In this document: piece after piece, positions 12,501-24,383 of the stretch | Position numbering within the stretch: position 1 is the stretch's first letter | Layout: every line of letters begins with the position of its first letter | From: Spirodela intermedia | Taxonomy: Eukaryota; Streptophyta; Magnoliopsida; Alismatales; Araceae | NCBI GenBank assembly: GCA_902729315.2 | Contig: LR746267.1 | Span: forward strand, 6,698,424 to 6,762,423 | Reading direction: 5' to 3' | DNA length: 64,000 bases | Translations under genes and position numbers: made by a program | Notes under the pieces: model-generated | Told to the model about the DNA's origin: nothing | Databases searched by the model: none | What the model saw: only the letters and a program-made list of their open reading frames with translations

Positions 12501-12850
12501 AGAACAAGGGAAGCAGTCAAAAACTGAGAATTGAGATCTTACCCCGGCCCTGTAATCTCAACCCCCCCGCTCCACATCCCCAGTTCGCATCAATATACAC
12601 AATTAAGATGCAATAAAAAGAAATTGACAGGATCTCTTCATCCTCAACATAAAAATAAAGAGAAATACGTACAGGTACAAAAAACAGAGAGAACGAGAGC
12701 AGGGAAACAGAGGATCGTAATTACAGAGTTGGGGTTTATGAGGGAGAGGCAGCGGGGGCAGCGTGCTGATCCTAAGCCAGGGTTTATTGTTGGATCGTGG
12801 AGGAAGTTACCCGACCGGAGCTTCTCCTCGTACACCTCCCTCGTCCCCAT
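8189..12850 (-). CDS. Small conserved plant membrane protein, six-exon gene
   Basis: Joining GT-AG sites gives a 158-aa protein. Coding exons in order are 12725-12850, 11337-11387, 11145-11196, 10838-10896, 9607-9652 and 8189-8331. All phases agree and the last exon ends in TGA. The start is the ATG at 12850 (MGTREVYEEKL); an in-frame ATG at 12958 would add an unlikely basic leader. Exon 1 carries a CPRC pair (residues 31-34). Two hydrophobic segments follow: about residues 53-75, rich in Gly/Ala, and about 90-115, containing WLQFLVGIPPLLMF. The C-terminus is hydrophilic. From memory it resembles an uncharacterised plant-wide transmembrane protein; the function is unknown. Four internal exons of 46-59 nt make the gene easy to miss. 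Intron 5 carries an old tandem duplication and a long CT tract. The exon chain is well supported; the product name is descriptive only. Confidence 0.85.
9058..9440. repeat. Imperfect ~190-bp direct repeat inside intron 5
   Basis: Two diverged copies (about 9058-9240 and 9259-9440, offset about 201 bp) share blocks such as GAGATGGGCA, ACAAGACG, TTTCAATGAAAAAA, CCATGCTAA and TACAACATAATT. This is an old tandem duplication. Confidence 0.8.
9436..9523. repeat. (CT)n microsatellite in intron 5
   Basis: A roughly 85-bp CT tract with CCCT interruptions lies within intron 5 of the minus-strand gene, so the transcript would read GA. Confidence 0.9.
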
Positions 12851-15800
12851 CACCTCTCTCTCTCTGTTCTCCCTCTCCCAGACGGGTTTTCTGAACTCTG
12901 CGAGGGTTCTTTGTCTGCCGCTTCCAATTGAATGTACGGTAAGGTTACCTCCCATCAATTACCTGCCAAAGCAACTTTATCGTTCAACCCCTTACTCCGT
13001 TGATCGGAAAATCAACGGCGGACAGCGGAGGGACCGCCCTCTACGGCTGCTTCTCTTTCATCTTGTTTCTCCGTCTCTGCTTTGTCTCCGAGCTTCCCCT
13101 CTCATTGCAGATCGTTTCTCTTCTCCTTTTATCGTTCTCAGGGAACTCTCCTGGTAAAAGAAGTGTCTGAATCTCTTTGACTGCTTTCCCTCATGGGAAA
13201 GCTTAGAAGTCAGGGTTTCATTGAAGTTAACTAGAAATACATGGGAATGTAATGTGAATTGGTATAAGAAGTTACACTGATCTTATGGAATTCACCTCTC
13301 CTGTCTGGATTTTAGGATTGTGATCTGACTTAGATTTATGCTGCTAATAACTAAATACTTGGAAAACCATGGATATTACTTTGGTGGAACATATTACACT
13401 GTTAACAGAAATGTGAGTCACTTGCGTCCCATTGAAGAAAAGTTAGCTCTGATCATGCACAAGAAATCAAATTTTAGAAATTGGGCCTTCCAAGACAAAC
13501 ATAAACTTCACTTATACAATGGAATGATAATCGAGGATGTCATCAGCATAGAATGAACCAGAAATGCATTTACTCATGAGATAACCTTCGGTGGTCATTA
13601 GTTATACAACACTATTGTTTAATAGTTTTGATCTTAGGAATGAAGTTGAGGATGATATATGTTAGTTTCAAACCCTATCTTCTGAAACCAAAACATTGTT
13701 GAAACTTTTTTGGTTCTGTTTCTTCAATGGGAATTTGTCCAAAGCATACACTTTACACATTGAGTAGAATAATTTAGCATAAAAAGGCCTCATGCTATTT
13801 TTTGTTGTTATGTTACACGACGTGGAACATGGTCATTAAAGAAATGCAAGGAATGACTAACTATAATGACCATCCATTGGATTTTGGTCACCTTTTAAAC
13901 TAGTAGCCAATTTATTTTTAAAAAGTAAGTTTTAATCCTATTGGAAAATTGGTGTTTTCAAAAATTTATTTGTCATCCATAATAATAAGGGGAAATAACA
14001 TATGAGCATCATAGGAAGTTTTTCATATTTGTTAATAATTTTGACGACTTCAATGTATGGTGTCACATGATCAAGGGGCTGCATATTTATGATCATTCTG
14101 ATATTAAATTTTAATTTATGAAATATGGTGGTAGTGATGGTTCATTGGTTGAAAATTCTCTTTGAATGATAGTTGAATTACAAAGCAGATGAAGTTCCAC
14201 CATCAAATAATATGAGATTAATTCTTCTTATTGATGGGAGATAATGGTATGGGTGGTGGTTGTAGCATGGATTGAACATATTGAGAACTACTATAAATGG
14301 AATAATTTAAATGTTAAAACTGATTACAACAGGCATGGAACTATTTTGAAAAAACAAGGTTCTTTTTATTTGAAATTTTTTCAACGTGTCTAGATAACTA
14401 TAGTTTTAGTGATGGTTATGATGAGCATCACAAACATACTAGTTTCGAAGATAGATCTCTAAAAAGGTCCCTTCTAAAGATTAAGAGAAGTTCATGAAGA
14501 ATACATGTAATTTTAGCCTTATGGACGTTCTACACAAGCATGAACCTATGACATCCCAATTTCTTTTATTAGTTTACAAAATTTTCATGAATTATTTTTT
14601 CTTAACTAGATTCTCAAATCTTGCATGGAATTGATAACGAAGTATCTGATGTGGGGATGCACCGGCCATAACATTATCATATAACTGTTTCTTCTCTTTC
14701 CTTTGTGATCCATTTGTCTCTCTATTATATCTAAAGTTTCCCCAAGAGTGGAGATCCAATCTTTTATTTCTATGCAACATATATTCCAATAAGAACTCTT
14801 AAGTCAGAAAACTGAAAGTTGTAAAAATATTTGTCAATGAATTTTCACATCACCAACATCATTTAAATTCTCGTCTTGGGTGATAGTCTTCAAATGACTT
14901 TGATCATAGCTACTATTTCTTCACCAATCAATATTTTAGGGCTAGAAAAATAGAAAGCACATAGGATGGTGAGGCCTAACATTCGTTGGTTAATTGTAGT
15001 GGAATGCATGGGATTACACGTTTTTTCAGGGAATATAAACGAGTTCTAATGTATATTCTTTCAAATGCAGTCCATTTCATTTGGACTCTCCTATGCGAAG
15101 TATGGAAGGCAGTGAGAAGCTAAATGCTAGCATGAGATATTCTAGTTCCATTTGAAGTATGGGGCTTTGTATTCAAGATCAATTGTAAAAGATATGCTAA
15201 TATATTTTAGTTGCATGGTTTGTTATTAATGTGACACTATTGTTATCTATGTCGATATATAACGTTGGAAAGGTAAACATTAGTCATGCCCATCTGAAGT
15301 CCATGCATCTTTTGCAAGGCTTGGACCTGGCTCAAGCTTGGATAACGCTCAGGAATATGGGTAATTGTAGAAGCCCATGAATCCATGGTTTGCTTCACCA
15401 TAGTCACGCACACACACACACACATCGAGCGAGCGAGAGACAGAGTGAGAGCGAGAAAGGGGGAGAGAGAGAGAGAGATAGAGAGAGAGACGAGAGAGGA
15501 GAGAGAGAGAGAGAGAGAGAAGATGTGTGAAATATACATGACGAAAAAGCACGTTCGGGTTTCTAGGCTGGAGCCTATTTAGGTCCAAGCCTCTCTCAAA
15601 TAGAGATTGAGGCTTGCTAATTTAGGCGTAGTTTTGATGAGCCTCATCAGCATTGAGTTGGATTTCTAGCTTATCCAAAGCACATACACATTTCATCACT
15701 TCGATCACTTCATGAGAAGTTTAGAGACTTCTGACCAATAAACATAAAAAGAATTACTCTCCATAAGTTGCGTTGTGTCTGTCCATACTACCTGATAGAA

Positions 15801-16129
15801 TTGACTGCTAAGAATTGAGGATAAGTGCGAGTCCATTAGGCATAGCACTTCAAATGGTTCATGGGTCTTGAGTCATCCTGAACGCAGGATATCTTACTCA
15901 TTCAGGCACCAGCAGCTCCATTTTCGGCAATAAAGCTGCAACGTTTGCTCATTATCTGTTTTCTTTACAGCTACTTGTTAAGGAGTCGAAAGGACGATAT
16001 AATCGGACCAAGCGGCTCTTTCATGCCGGTTTATCCGACCTTTGGCCACCAGACAGATTAGATGAAGAATCGTGATGTCTAGTCAAGACCCCCTACAACA
16101 GACATATCAGTGTCACAAGTAGGTAAGAG
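12851..16129. other. Intergenic spacer
   Basis: The first 300 bp are GC-richer and are likely the promoter and 5' UTR of the minus-strand gene starting at 12850. The rest is AT-rich with no recognised gene. A CA/GA compound microsatellite lies at 15409-15521. Confidence 0.45.
15409..15521. repeat. Compound (CA)n/(GA)n microsatellite
   Basis: A short CA run at about 15410-15424 is followed by GAGC and then GA-rich sequence to about 15521. Confidence 0.85.
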
Positions 16130-16242
16130 CGCGCGCGCGGGAGAGAGAGGGGAGAGAGAGAGAGAGGAGAGAGAGAGGGGGGGGGAGGAGAGAGAGAGAG
16201 AGGGGAGAGAGAGAGGAGAGAGAGGGGGGAGGAGAGAGAGAT
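16130..16242. repeat. GA/G-rich purine tract
   Basis: A nearly pure purine tract (GAGAGA with G-runs), preceded by a GCGCGCGC stretch, lies about 320 bp upstream of the first DUF716 gene. It could be promoter-proximal. Confidence 0.8.
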
Positions 16243-16560
16243 ACTAAGAGGCTTGTAGAATGGAGTCATGGGGAGAGCGTGAGACAGAGGGAGGAGTACT
16301 TCGTTATTAATAGAGCGTTTGACTTCTTTCCTCGCTTCCGTCTCTCACTCTCTCTTCGTACAAATTATTGTGCTGCTCATCAAGTTTGAGCTCTGGTGGG
16401 CTTATCCCTGACGTGGAGGCCACCACTCGATGGATTGGTATGTAAATATGAGGAGAGGCTTTCACCTCGTTGCTCTCCACTACCAGAGGGATGCTGGCTC
16501 CGGTGTATTTATTGATGTGGGAAGCCGGGAGAGTTCCCCGCCAGCGCCGCCAGCAGCATC

Positions 16561-17442
16561 ATGGGAACTTTCACTGGTCACTTTGTGCCGGGAATGGCAT
16601 TCTCTCTTCTCGGCCTCTGGCATACCATCAAAACAATTGCCTCCAAAAAGTTTGCCGGAAACGCCGGTTTTCAGTCCCGGACATGGCACCCTCTGGGCGG
16701 TCAGCTCTCCGTCCTCAGGCACTTGGAGCTCCTCCTCCTCTTCTGCTTCTCTATCTTCGCCATGGCCACCCAGCTGCTCGACCACGGCTTGCTGCACCTT
16801 TCCCGCAGGCCTGATAGCTTCGAGCACGCCACCATGTTCTTCCACCTCGCCGTCTACGCGTGTGCCGCACTAGCAGCCGATCGAGCCCGTGAGCATGCCG
16901 AGGCGCTGGGGGGGTTTGTCGGTGTGCTTGCGGCCAACGTCTTCGCTCAGGAGTTCTTCCTGCTGCGCTGCCACTCCACCGACCACGTCGGCGTAGAGGG
17001 CCATTACCACTGGCTGCTTCAGCTCCTTGTGTTCGTCTGCCTCCTCTCCAGCTTGACCGCTGCCCTCTCACCGGGCTGCTTCCCTGCTGCTCTTGTCCGG
17101 GCCATGGCGGTGACGCTCCAAGGCGTGTGGTTCATCGTCATGGCGTTCGCTCTGTGGATGCCCAGGCTTATTGCCGAAGGTTGCCACCCGACAGACACTG
17201 CTGGCGATGTTGGCACTCACGGAGCAGTCACCTGCGAGACGGCGGAGGCCGACGCGTGGGCCAGGGTGTTGGGTAACTTGCAGTTCAGCTGGGCTATCGC
17301 TGGAGTTTCCATCCTCACTGCAGTCCTCTGCCTGAGGCACGGCAGGGATCCAACGGAGTATCGGCGACTAGTCCCGGGAACTGCGGACGTGCTGCATCTA
17401 AATCCGGCGAGGGAGGAAGACTCGAAGCAAGTGGGGGTGTAG
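16561..17442 (+). CDS. DUF716/TMEM45-type multipass membrane protein, divergent member
   Basis: The protein is 293 aa, intronless. The family has about seven membrane spans and no settled biochemical activity; plant members have been linked to responses to infection. Family marks are the N-terminal MGTFTGHFVPGMAF and GLWH (residues 1-21), RHLE (53-56), FEHATMFFH (87-95) and the signature CHSTDHVGVEGHYHWLLQ (137-154). Hydrophobic segments lie near 8-26, 53-75, 91-107, 117-134, 150-169, 179-200 and 236-257. The start is the ATG at 16561, giving the family-standard N-terminus. It is clearly more diverged than the three paralogues downstream and lacks their acidic C-terminal tail ending in KPKDL. 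Out-of-frame ATGs at 16448 and 16491 lie just upstream and could act as upstream ORFs if they are transcribed. Confidence 0.9.
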   Translation: MGTFTGHFVPGMAFSLLGLWHTIKTIASKKFAGNAGFQSRTWHPLGGQLSVLRHLELLLLFCFSIFAMATQLLDHGLLHLSRRPDSFEHATMFFHLAVYACAALAADRAREHAEALGGFVGVLAANVFAQEFFLLRCHSTDHVGVEGHYHWLLQLLVFVCLLSSLTAALSPGCFPAALVRAMAVTLQGVWFIVMAFALWMPRLIAEGCHPTDTAGDVGTHGAVTCETAEADAWARVLGNLQFSWAIAGVSILTAVLCLRHGRDPTEYRRLVPGTADVLHLNPAREEDSKQVGV

Positions 17443-17970
17443 AGTGCTGAAAGATGCTTGGAAAAAGTGATATAAATATAATTATATTTATCTATATATA
17501 TAAATATGCAGATTTCGAGGCTCAATCAAACTTAAGTTTGATCTAAACCCAACCCAATATACATCCTATGAAAATGATGGCAACTATCTCCAACATAATC
17601 GACATCAACAAAAGTGATTATTTAGCATTGTGAATGGCTCTTAAATATCAAAATCATATCACAAGACGGTTCTATTTTTCTTCTACGATAGCCAAGAGCT
17701 TTTATTCTTCTTCATGACCAGAATTTTGCTGACAACAATCCGATCCTCAACCTCAAGTTCTCCAGTCAGTTGGCAATTTATATGCCCTCTAAATGGAATG
17801 TGACACTAATGCCCAGAAACATGTATCACCATAACCAGAACTAACCGTAATGTTCATTCTCACATTCGCATGACCAGAAGCCCAAGATAAATGGATCCAT
17901 TTTTTGCACAAAGATCAAAATACGTACTTCGAATTAGAGAGAGGGAGAGATGAATAGACAGATAAATGGA

Positions 17971-17973
17971 TGG

Positions 17974-18018
<45 letters not shown>

Positions 18019-18111
18019 CAGACAGACAGAGACAAAGACAGAGACAGAGACAGAGACATAGACAGAGACATAGACAGAGACATAGACAGAGACAGAGATG
18101 GAGATGGAGAG
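17971..18111. repeat. (GA)n followed by (GACAGA/GACATA)n
   Basis: A GA run passes into a hexamer-type repeat of GACAGA with GACATA variants arranged in a higher order (every second or third unit is GACATA). Confidence 0.9.
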
Positions 18112-18963
18112 AGGCAGAATGAAAGACTGACAAATAGACAAAAGAAGGGGCTTGAGGACCATGGGAGATGGGTTTGTGTTTTGTGTAGGGATGTAGATGT
18201 GAACGTTTAGGACTCACAGCAGGGATAAGAGGGCCCGAATGGGCCAACTTTTATTTCACAGGTTTGCTTTTAGGCTTGATACCTGAAAGCACGGGATAGG
18301 TTAAAGTGCTAGCAACACAATGTAATGTGTAAAGTTAAAAACTTTATCCCTCCTAAATGAATATGGGAAGAAACTCAGGCAGTGATATATGTAGTCTGAT
18401 CGTATTTTAGTCGTTCAATTAAAACATGTCAAATTCAATATTTAGACTGAACTTAGAATCTGAAAATGAACTTTAAAATCCTCGTGAGTTCAGGTCAATC
18501 CTTAGGGATGATCGCCAAATTGTGTATCAAATTCTTGTTTTCAGGCACATGGATATTTTTGAATCAAAGGAGAATGGAAGGAGCTGTAATTGTTCCACTC
18601 TATCTAATTCCTAGCTGCTGATTAACAAGAGAGGAAAGAGGGGAAAAGGGGAGAATAGACAATGTGTTGATCTAATTGGATGTAAAGCTGAGATTAAAGT
18701 TGCGAACATCATTCCTATGATAGGGAAATAAATTCAAATCTACTTAAAACCAAAACAGCTCCTGTCTAACACCCAAGGGAAAATAAAGTTGCTGAAATAA
18801 ACTTAGGCATAAAATACACCGGAAAACAAATCAGTGACTTGACAATCTGATTCTGCCGAGCGCCTGTCACCCACACGGCTGAAACAGTAGAAATAACGAA
18901 CTCGAAACACAAACTCAGTCTAAGGAGATTTAGTTTAGAAGCCCCTTGCTCCACTGCTCCACA

Positions 18964-19200
18964 AACTCAGTCTAGGGAGAATGATAGAAGGGAAGGTCGC
19001 CGCTGCTGCCATCGCACGACCAGCCATAAACACCGTCGTCGTGCTGCTGTGGTCACGCTGCTGCCGTCATGCCACTGTCACCAGTGTGCTCATGCCACTG
19101 CCGTTGGCACAAGTCGTTGCACCGTTGTGGTCATGCTGCCGCCGTCACACCGCCGTCGCTACAAGTCGTTGCCACTGTCGCTGCTGTCGCCACTAACCTC
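18964..19200 (+). repeat. GC-rich low-complexity patch
   Basis: Repeated GCCGTCGC/GTTGCACC-like trinucleotide-rich sequence gives short biased open frames rich in Ala, Cys, Arg and His. No gene is inferred. Confidence 0.5.
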
Positions 19201-21299
19201 ACAACCTCCGCCTATCACAAGGAGGGCTGCGTGCTCTAGCTCCTGTCAGGGCTCCTTTTCTCCCTCTTAATCCCCCCCATTGTGATTGGCTGATATTGGG
19301 CTTGATATAATTATCCCATTATCAAACCCAATATTCTCCTAAAAGATCCAATAAAACTGTGAAAATTCCAATTTTCCTTATTTTGGTTTTCTCTACACTT
19401 CTCCTGTCACTTAAAGATATTTCTCAAGGAATCGACCTTGGATGTGCAGGTTAGATAAATTAAATCATTAAATAAAAATTTCTCAAGAATGATATTCAAA
19501 TGAAGTAACTTTGATGAAATATGTTCTAAAATCTATTTAATATTGTCCATTCAAATTTATTATAATGGACACTAATTAATACGATATTGATTATCATTTT
19601 TATCTGATTGGGATAAAAAAATAAGTATTATCATAGTGTTAGTCACACAGTTGGCCAAACAAAAATGTAAAAGGAGATGACGATACATGTAAAAGCCTGC
19701 CAACAGAGGAAAAAATTATGGGGCAAATTAAATCCCCCATAGAAGGTATGAAGAGTACGATGGCTCTTGTATTACTATCTTTGATCAAATAGAAAACCAT
19801 CAAGACTTTGGTTTCAATGGGAAATAGAAAACCATCAACATCTATAGCGATACAAAGAGAAGCAACTCTACTAGAACTATATTTGATGTCAATAATTTGA
19901 GTTTCTTGATGATATGAAACTCTCGCATAAGGTGGTGTTGAAAATAGTACTGAATTATCTTCATTGCATCTTTGATTTCATTCTTTTCTTTTCTTTGGTT
20001 ATTGACTTATAATTAAAGAAAACTATGATTCATAACGTTGCGTAATGAATTTATTTTATTTTTTGGTTTTGGGTACTGAATTTCATGATGATATTATGTT
20101 TTCTTATTGCTTATAATCTAGAAAAATAATTTTCTTCAAGATGAATTTAAATTTTTTGCATTGCGTAATGACTGCATTATGGTCATGGAATCTTCAAATG
20201 TTTAATTGTTTTCTAAAATATGTTCTTAAACATCTAACAGCTCTCGGTTAATTTTTGGAGAAACTTGAAAGTTATACCTTCAATTGATAATTTCATATGA
20301 AACTTTCTAAATTGAGAGTAGCATACAGTGGCATCTTCAGTTGTTATATCTTCAGTTCTTGGAGATTTCATTGCGGTTCCCTCTTCCTATGTTAAGGGCT
20401 GTCAATTGGGCTATGTTTCAAAAATTAGAGATATTCACACCCAATTAACATGGAGAAATCACTCTCTCAATCACTTACTAATCAGACATTACTAATGAAA
20501 TTTATAATAATTGAACTGTACATCTTGATCCTATATTATAATTTGATATAATCGTTATATTGTGAAGAAAAATAACTTACCAATCCTATATTACGATCCG
20601 TTTCATAGAAATCAAGAGGAATTGGAATCCATTTCTATAAGCTTCATGGTATGTGTAAAAAGCATTGATGTCCTTTTAGTATTCCTATTAAGTAAAATAA
20701 AAGAATAAACCTTTTCTTTTCCATTAATTCCATAAAAAATCATTCTTCTTGCTAATTATTGGGGAAATCCAATCTAAATGACCATATATTTACTTTTCAA
20801 CTAATTTACTAGGAACTACTGTCAAAAGGGATGAATAAATATATTGAATGAAATCAACAGGTCCCAAGTTCATTGATGCTAAAATCATTACCCCCATCAA
20901 GAAGTCAATATCATGGGAGGTAAAAAATTCTGAAGTAAGATATGCCAGATTCAAAAGGTGTTTATTTCCCATGATCTAAATGTGTTTCCATAAAATTTGT
21001 GGTCATGGTCTTAAATTTTGTACAATTGAAGCAGATATTATTGTAATCTGCATGTAAAAAAACATAAAAAAGTTGAATGAAACCTATAAAATTGATCTTT
21101 TGAAAGTAGAGATAATAATGTAAATATTGGCTTTACACCTTCATAGTTAATTTGAGCAACAGTCCATATTATTCTCGTCTCAGATGGATAACTATCGTTG
21201 GACTTTTTTCTTCAGTTATGATTAATAATCGTATTTTAATTCATTTTCAATGATTAGTAATCCTATTATTTTATGTTTGACGTGCTCAGGCCACTTCAT

Positions 21300-21300
21300 C

Positions 21301-21332
<32 letters not shown>
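21300..21332. repeat. (CTGT)n(CT)n microsatellite
   Basis: About four CTGT units are followed by a CT run. Confidence 0.9.
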
Positions 21333-21379
21333 GTGCTCTTTCCCTTATTTGCTCCGTTCATTGAACCATAACTGATTTC

Positions 21380-22370
21380 AATGGTCACATCCTTCTGAGC
21401 AGCGATCGGAGCCCACCCTGGAGGCATCAGGTTGCTGGTCACGGTCAGCCCACTTACCAACCTCCCGCCGAATCAGTGATCCTGGCAGCTGGAGAGTCTG
21501 TCCGGTCTGTTTCCTTCATCGTTCAGGCATGAGTATTGACTAATGTTCGGGTTCTTATCTCCTTATTAGGCGTCTCCGCACGTCCGTCTCAGGTTCCATC
21601 GAGGTAGAACGAAGCCAACCGAATCCTACTGGATCCCTCAACCCGGTCGCATGAAGGTGTGAGAAAGGGATATGCAGAGAAGGGAGCAATAGCCTCAGGA
21701 CGTGCCCTGGTGAAGACCAACCGTGTGCTGCCGGACGGGCAGCGAGAATTCAGTGCGGGTACAGGCGGCGGCGTCGCGCGGCGATGGCATGGTGGTGGCG
21801 TTGACGGGGGTATTACGGACTTCACTCCTTAAGGTTGGCTTGATTATCCTTTCTTCACCCATTATTTTGGAGATCAAACCGCTACTTAGGGTTTTCAAAT
21901 CAACCTTAAAATCTGCGATATGCTCCGGGAGGAGCGGGGCTTTAATTCGTACTGATCGTGAAGGAGGTGAGGGAGGAATTTCTCGAGGATGATACTGGTT
22001 GTAAAGGCCAATCAACAAGGGGGAGAGGGTAAGAGTTTTCTGCCCCATGACAGGGTATGGTCTCCACGAGGTCTTGGAGTTGTTGCCATTTTCTACGGAT
22101 ATTACCATGGGCATGTTTCTGTCGAGGCCCCCGGATACTGGCAAGCTTCTCTGTCACGATCTTCTTGAATAGGCTTCACTGGGGGAAGCCACAGACGAAC
22201 GAGGAGATAATGCAGCCTTGATGAAACGTGAGGATATGCCAGAAGCTTTACCTCTACAACTGATGAATTTGGCAAACGTCCGATGTACACCTTGATTTGT
22301 TGCCGGGGTTAACGGCACGCTTAAGGCTGCTTGGCTTCTGTGTAACATCTATCACGGGTCTTGACGAGGA
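21380..22370 (-). other. GC-richer block with broken open frames, unassigned
   Basis: About 1 kb stands out from AT-rich surroundings. On the minus strand partly overlapping frames of 60-150 codons run through it (for example 21695-22144), but none matches a family I know and there is no consistent exon chain. It could be a decayed transposable element or an organelle-derived insert. Confidence 0.3.
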
Positions 22371-24041
22371 AGAACGAAACCTTGAACAATTCATCTAATT
22401 CATAATACATTGACACTGTTTTAAGATAAAATAAAAAACATATATAATGGACTTGATTTTCAAAAGGTTGTAGATTTAACATTTGAGTCATAAATATATG
22501 GGATAAGATGCTTAAATATTAGTAATCAAACTCAAGGGAAGCACTATTTATTTTTTCAAAATTTTAACTGGATTTGATCAAAATATTTCTACGATTATCA
22601 TGCAGTGCTTTTATACGTTTCTAACACTTCTAGATCCTGACTAATGGAAGTAATGGTTTATGAATTTGTACGGCCATTTAGTGGATTTCCAATTGTCCTA
22701 ATTTCACAATATTATATAATTTTTTCCAGTTCCATTACCTTAAAATATAATAAAACTTATATTAGTTTAACTTCTACGCATTTTTTTTTAAACTGACACC
22801 ACTATTGGACTATCTTAAATATTTTCTTTAAAATTTAAAAATAATATAATAAAAGTACAAATGGAAGGAAGTTTCCTCCGCACTTTCCCGTGTATTTCGC
22901 CGGAAGATTAGATGCTTGCAGTGCCGCTGGTCACTGACACGGACATCTGATTGATTAATGGGATGTTCCATTCCAAGCTCCAATGATTTCGTTTACCCAC
23001 ATGTCAGTCAGAAGTTTAGCATATGAACCATCCATTCCGTGTAATTTCATAATGTACGCAAATCATTGTGAAAACTATCGTCGACTGTTTTAAGCAAGTT
23101 AGATCTGATCGGATTCGGTTTGTTTCATGAAACAGTGTTCGTGCTGTTTCATGGAAGGTGCCGACAAGGGTATCCACCCATCCGTGGTACACTGTCTTGG
23201 AGTAAACGATTCCTATCACGTTGAACCTCTTGAGGGAGTGTTTCGCAAGCATTCTTACTGATTGCACGTTGGTGTACGGGGAAGAGAAGAGGGAGAGAAG
23301 CATGATGGACAAGTCCGATAAAGAAAGAGCATTCATCGAGAAACAAACAGAACAAGTGTTCAAATAATTTTGGAGACTGGACGACTAAACTTCTCACGAA
23401 AAGATGCTTCTTGAAGTTTACTTCTCTCTCCCGTAAGGTAAACATAGTTGGTACCCCTACATAAAAATGGGACCAGATGTCAATTTTTTTCTTCATTTAT
23501 ACGTCAAAAGCCTAGAGATTGGCTTGTCTACGTTTTCTATAAGCCATATTCTAAGAGTTTTCTTATTCTACTGGCGCTAATCTTCCATGGGATTCAATCT
23601 TAATCTTATAAGATCATACAGTTCTTTCCAAATCGATTGTATTACCCTCTCAAATCTCTAACTAGTTAATATAAGACCTTGTAATAAACTCAGTTAGTTC
23701 GCTAGAAGTTTTCTGTGTAAAAGTATACCCGGGGGATGGGTATCGATGCGTTTTGATTTTTATTGTTTAGCCTTTGTAGTGGAGAAATAAAAGTTCAACT
23801 GGCCCGTACTGATTATCAGGTATAGATAAGTCATTACAACAAAATATTTCATCGAAGAGGAGAGCTGCATCTAAAATTCTAATAACAATTTATGTAAAAT
23901 AGTAAGAATTATGATCTACGGAAAATCGGTATATTTTAGCATCCCACCCAAATATGGTATACGTCGAAAGTACAGACATGCATCATGTATAGAATAAAAA
24001 CTATAGTAAATATCTGTATAATATCCGCATTTGGGAGACAT

Positions 24042-24112
24042 TAAATGGATCTAAATACGTAAATTATCGCCGTAAATTATGCGTAAATGGATCTAAATGC
24101 ACGTAAATTATC
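24042..24112. repeat. Short direct repeat upstream of DUF716 copy 2
   Basis: TAAATGGATCTAAAT followed by ACGTAAATTATC occurs at 24042-24068 and, with a 2-nt insertion, at 24084-24112. It lies about 150-220 bp upstream of the TATA box of the gene at 24384. Confidence 0.8.
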
Positions 24113-24260
24113 TATATCGTACGGAGATTTTCTTCCACGTAAATTTCATCATATTGCTGTTGTGTATCCAACGCCATCTTAAGTAGATGTATGTCACTGT
24201 ACTGGTAATGATAGATATAGACCTGCCACCAGAGGTACAACTGCAAGCAACGAAATGGTG

Positions 24261-24267
24261 TATAAGA
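24261..24267 (+). promoter_or_regulatory. TATA box of DUF716 copy 2
   Basis: TATAAGA followed by AGGCC lies 123 bp before the ATG. Copies 3 and 4 have TATA boxes at matching distances (132 and 125 bp), and copy 3 is also followed by AGGCC, so the core promoters appear homologous. Confidence 0.6.
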
Positions 24268-24383
24268 AGGCCACAACCAAATCCTAATTCCCGAAGAGCT
24301 ACGGGTAGTAATTTCCTTAGCCTAGTGAGCTTGCTTTCCATCTCCAGAGTACAACACCTTCTCCATTCATCGAGGTTTCTTCA

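Larger units (their letters stand above)
17443..24041. other. Long intergenic spacer between DUF716 members 1 and 2
   Basis: Mostly AT-rich. It includes a perfect AT palindrome at 17472-17491, GA/GACA repeats at 17971-18111, a GC-rich low-complexity patch at 18964-19200, a CTGT/CT microsatellite at 21300-21332 and a GC-richer unassigned block at 21380-22370. No gene is supported. Short frames at 23016-23496 match nothing I recognise. Confidence 0.45.

Noticed and set aside
17472-17491. Perfect 20-bp AT palindrome in the 3' flank of the first DUF716 gene
   Set aside because: It is pure AT sequence of a kind expected by chance in such DNA; no functional reading is justified.
18011-18111. Array-like spacing of GACA/GATA units as a CRISPR-like array
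   Set aside because: Units are 6-12 bp simple repeats with no unique spacers, in a plant genome.
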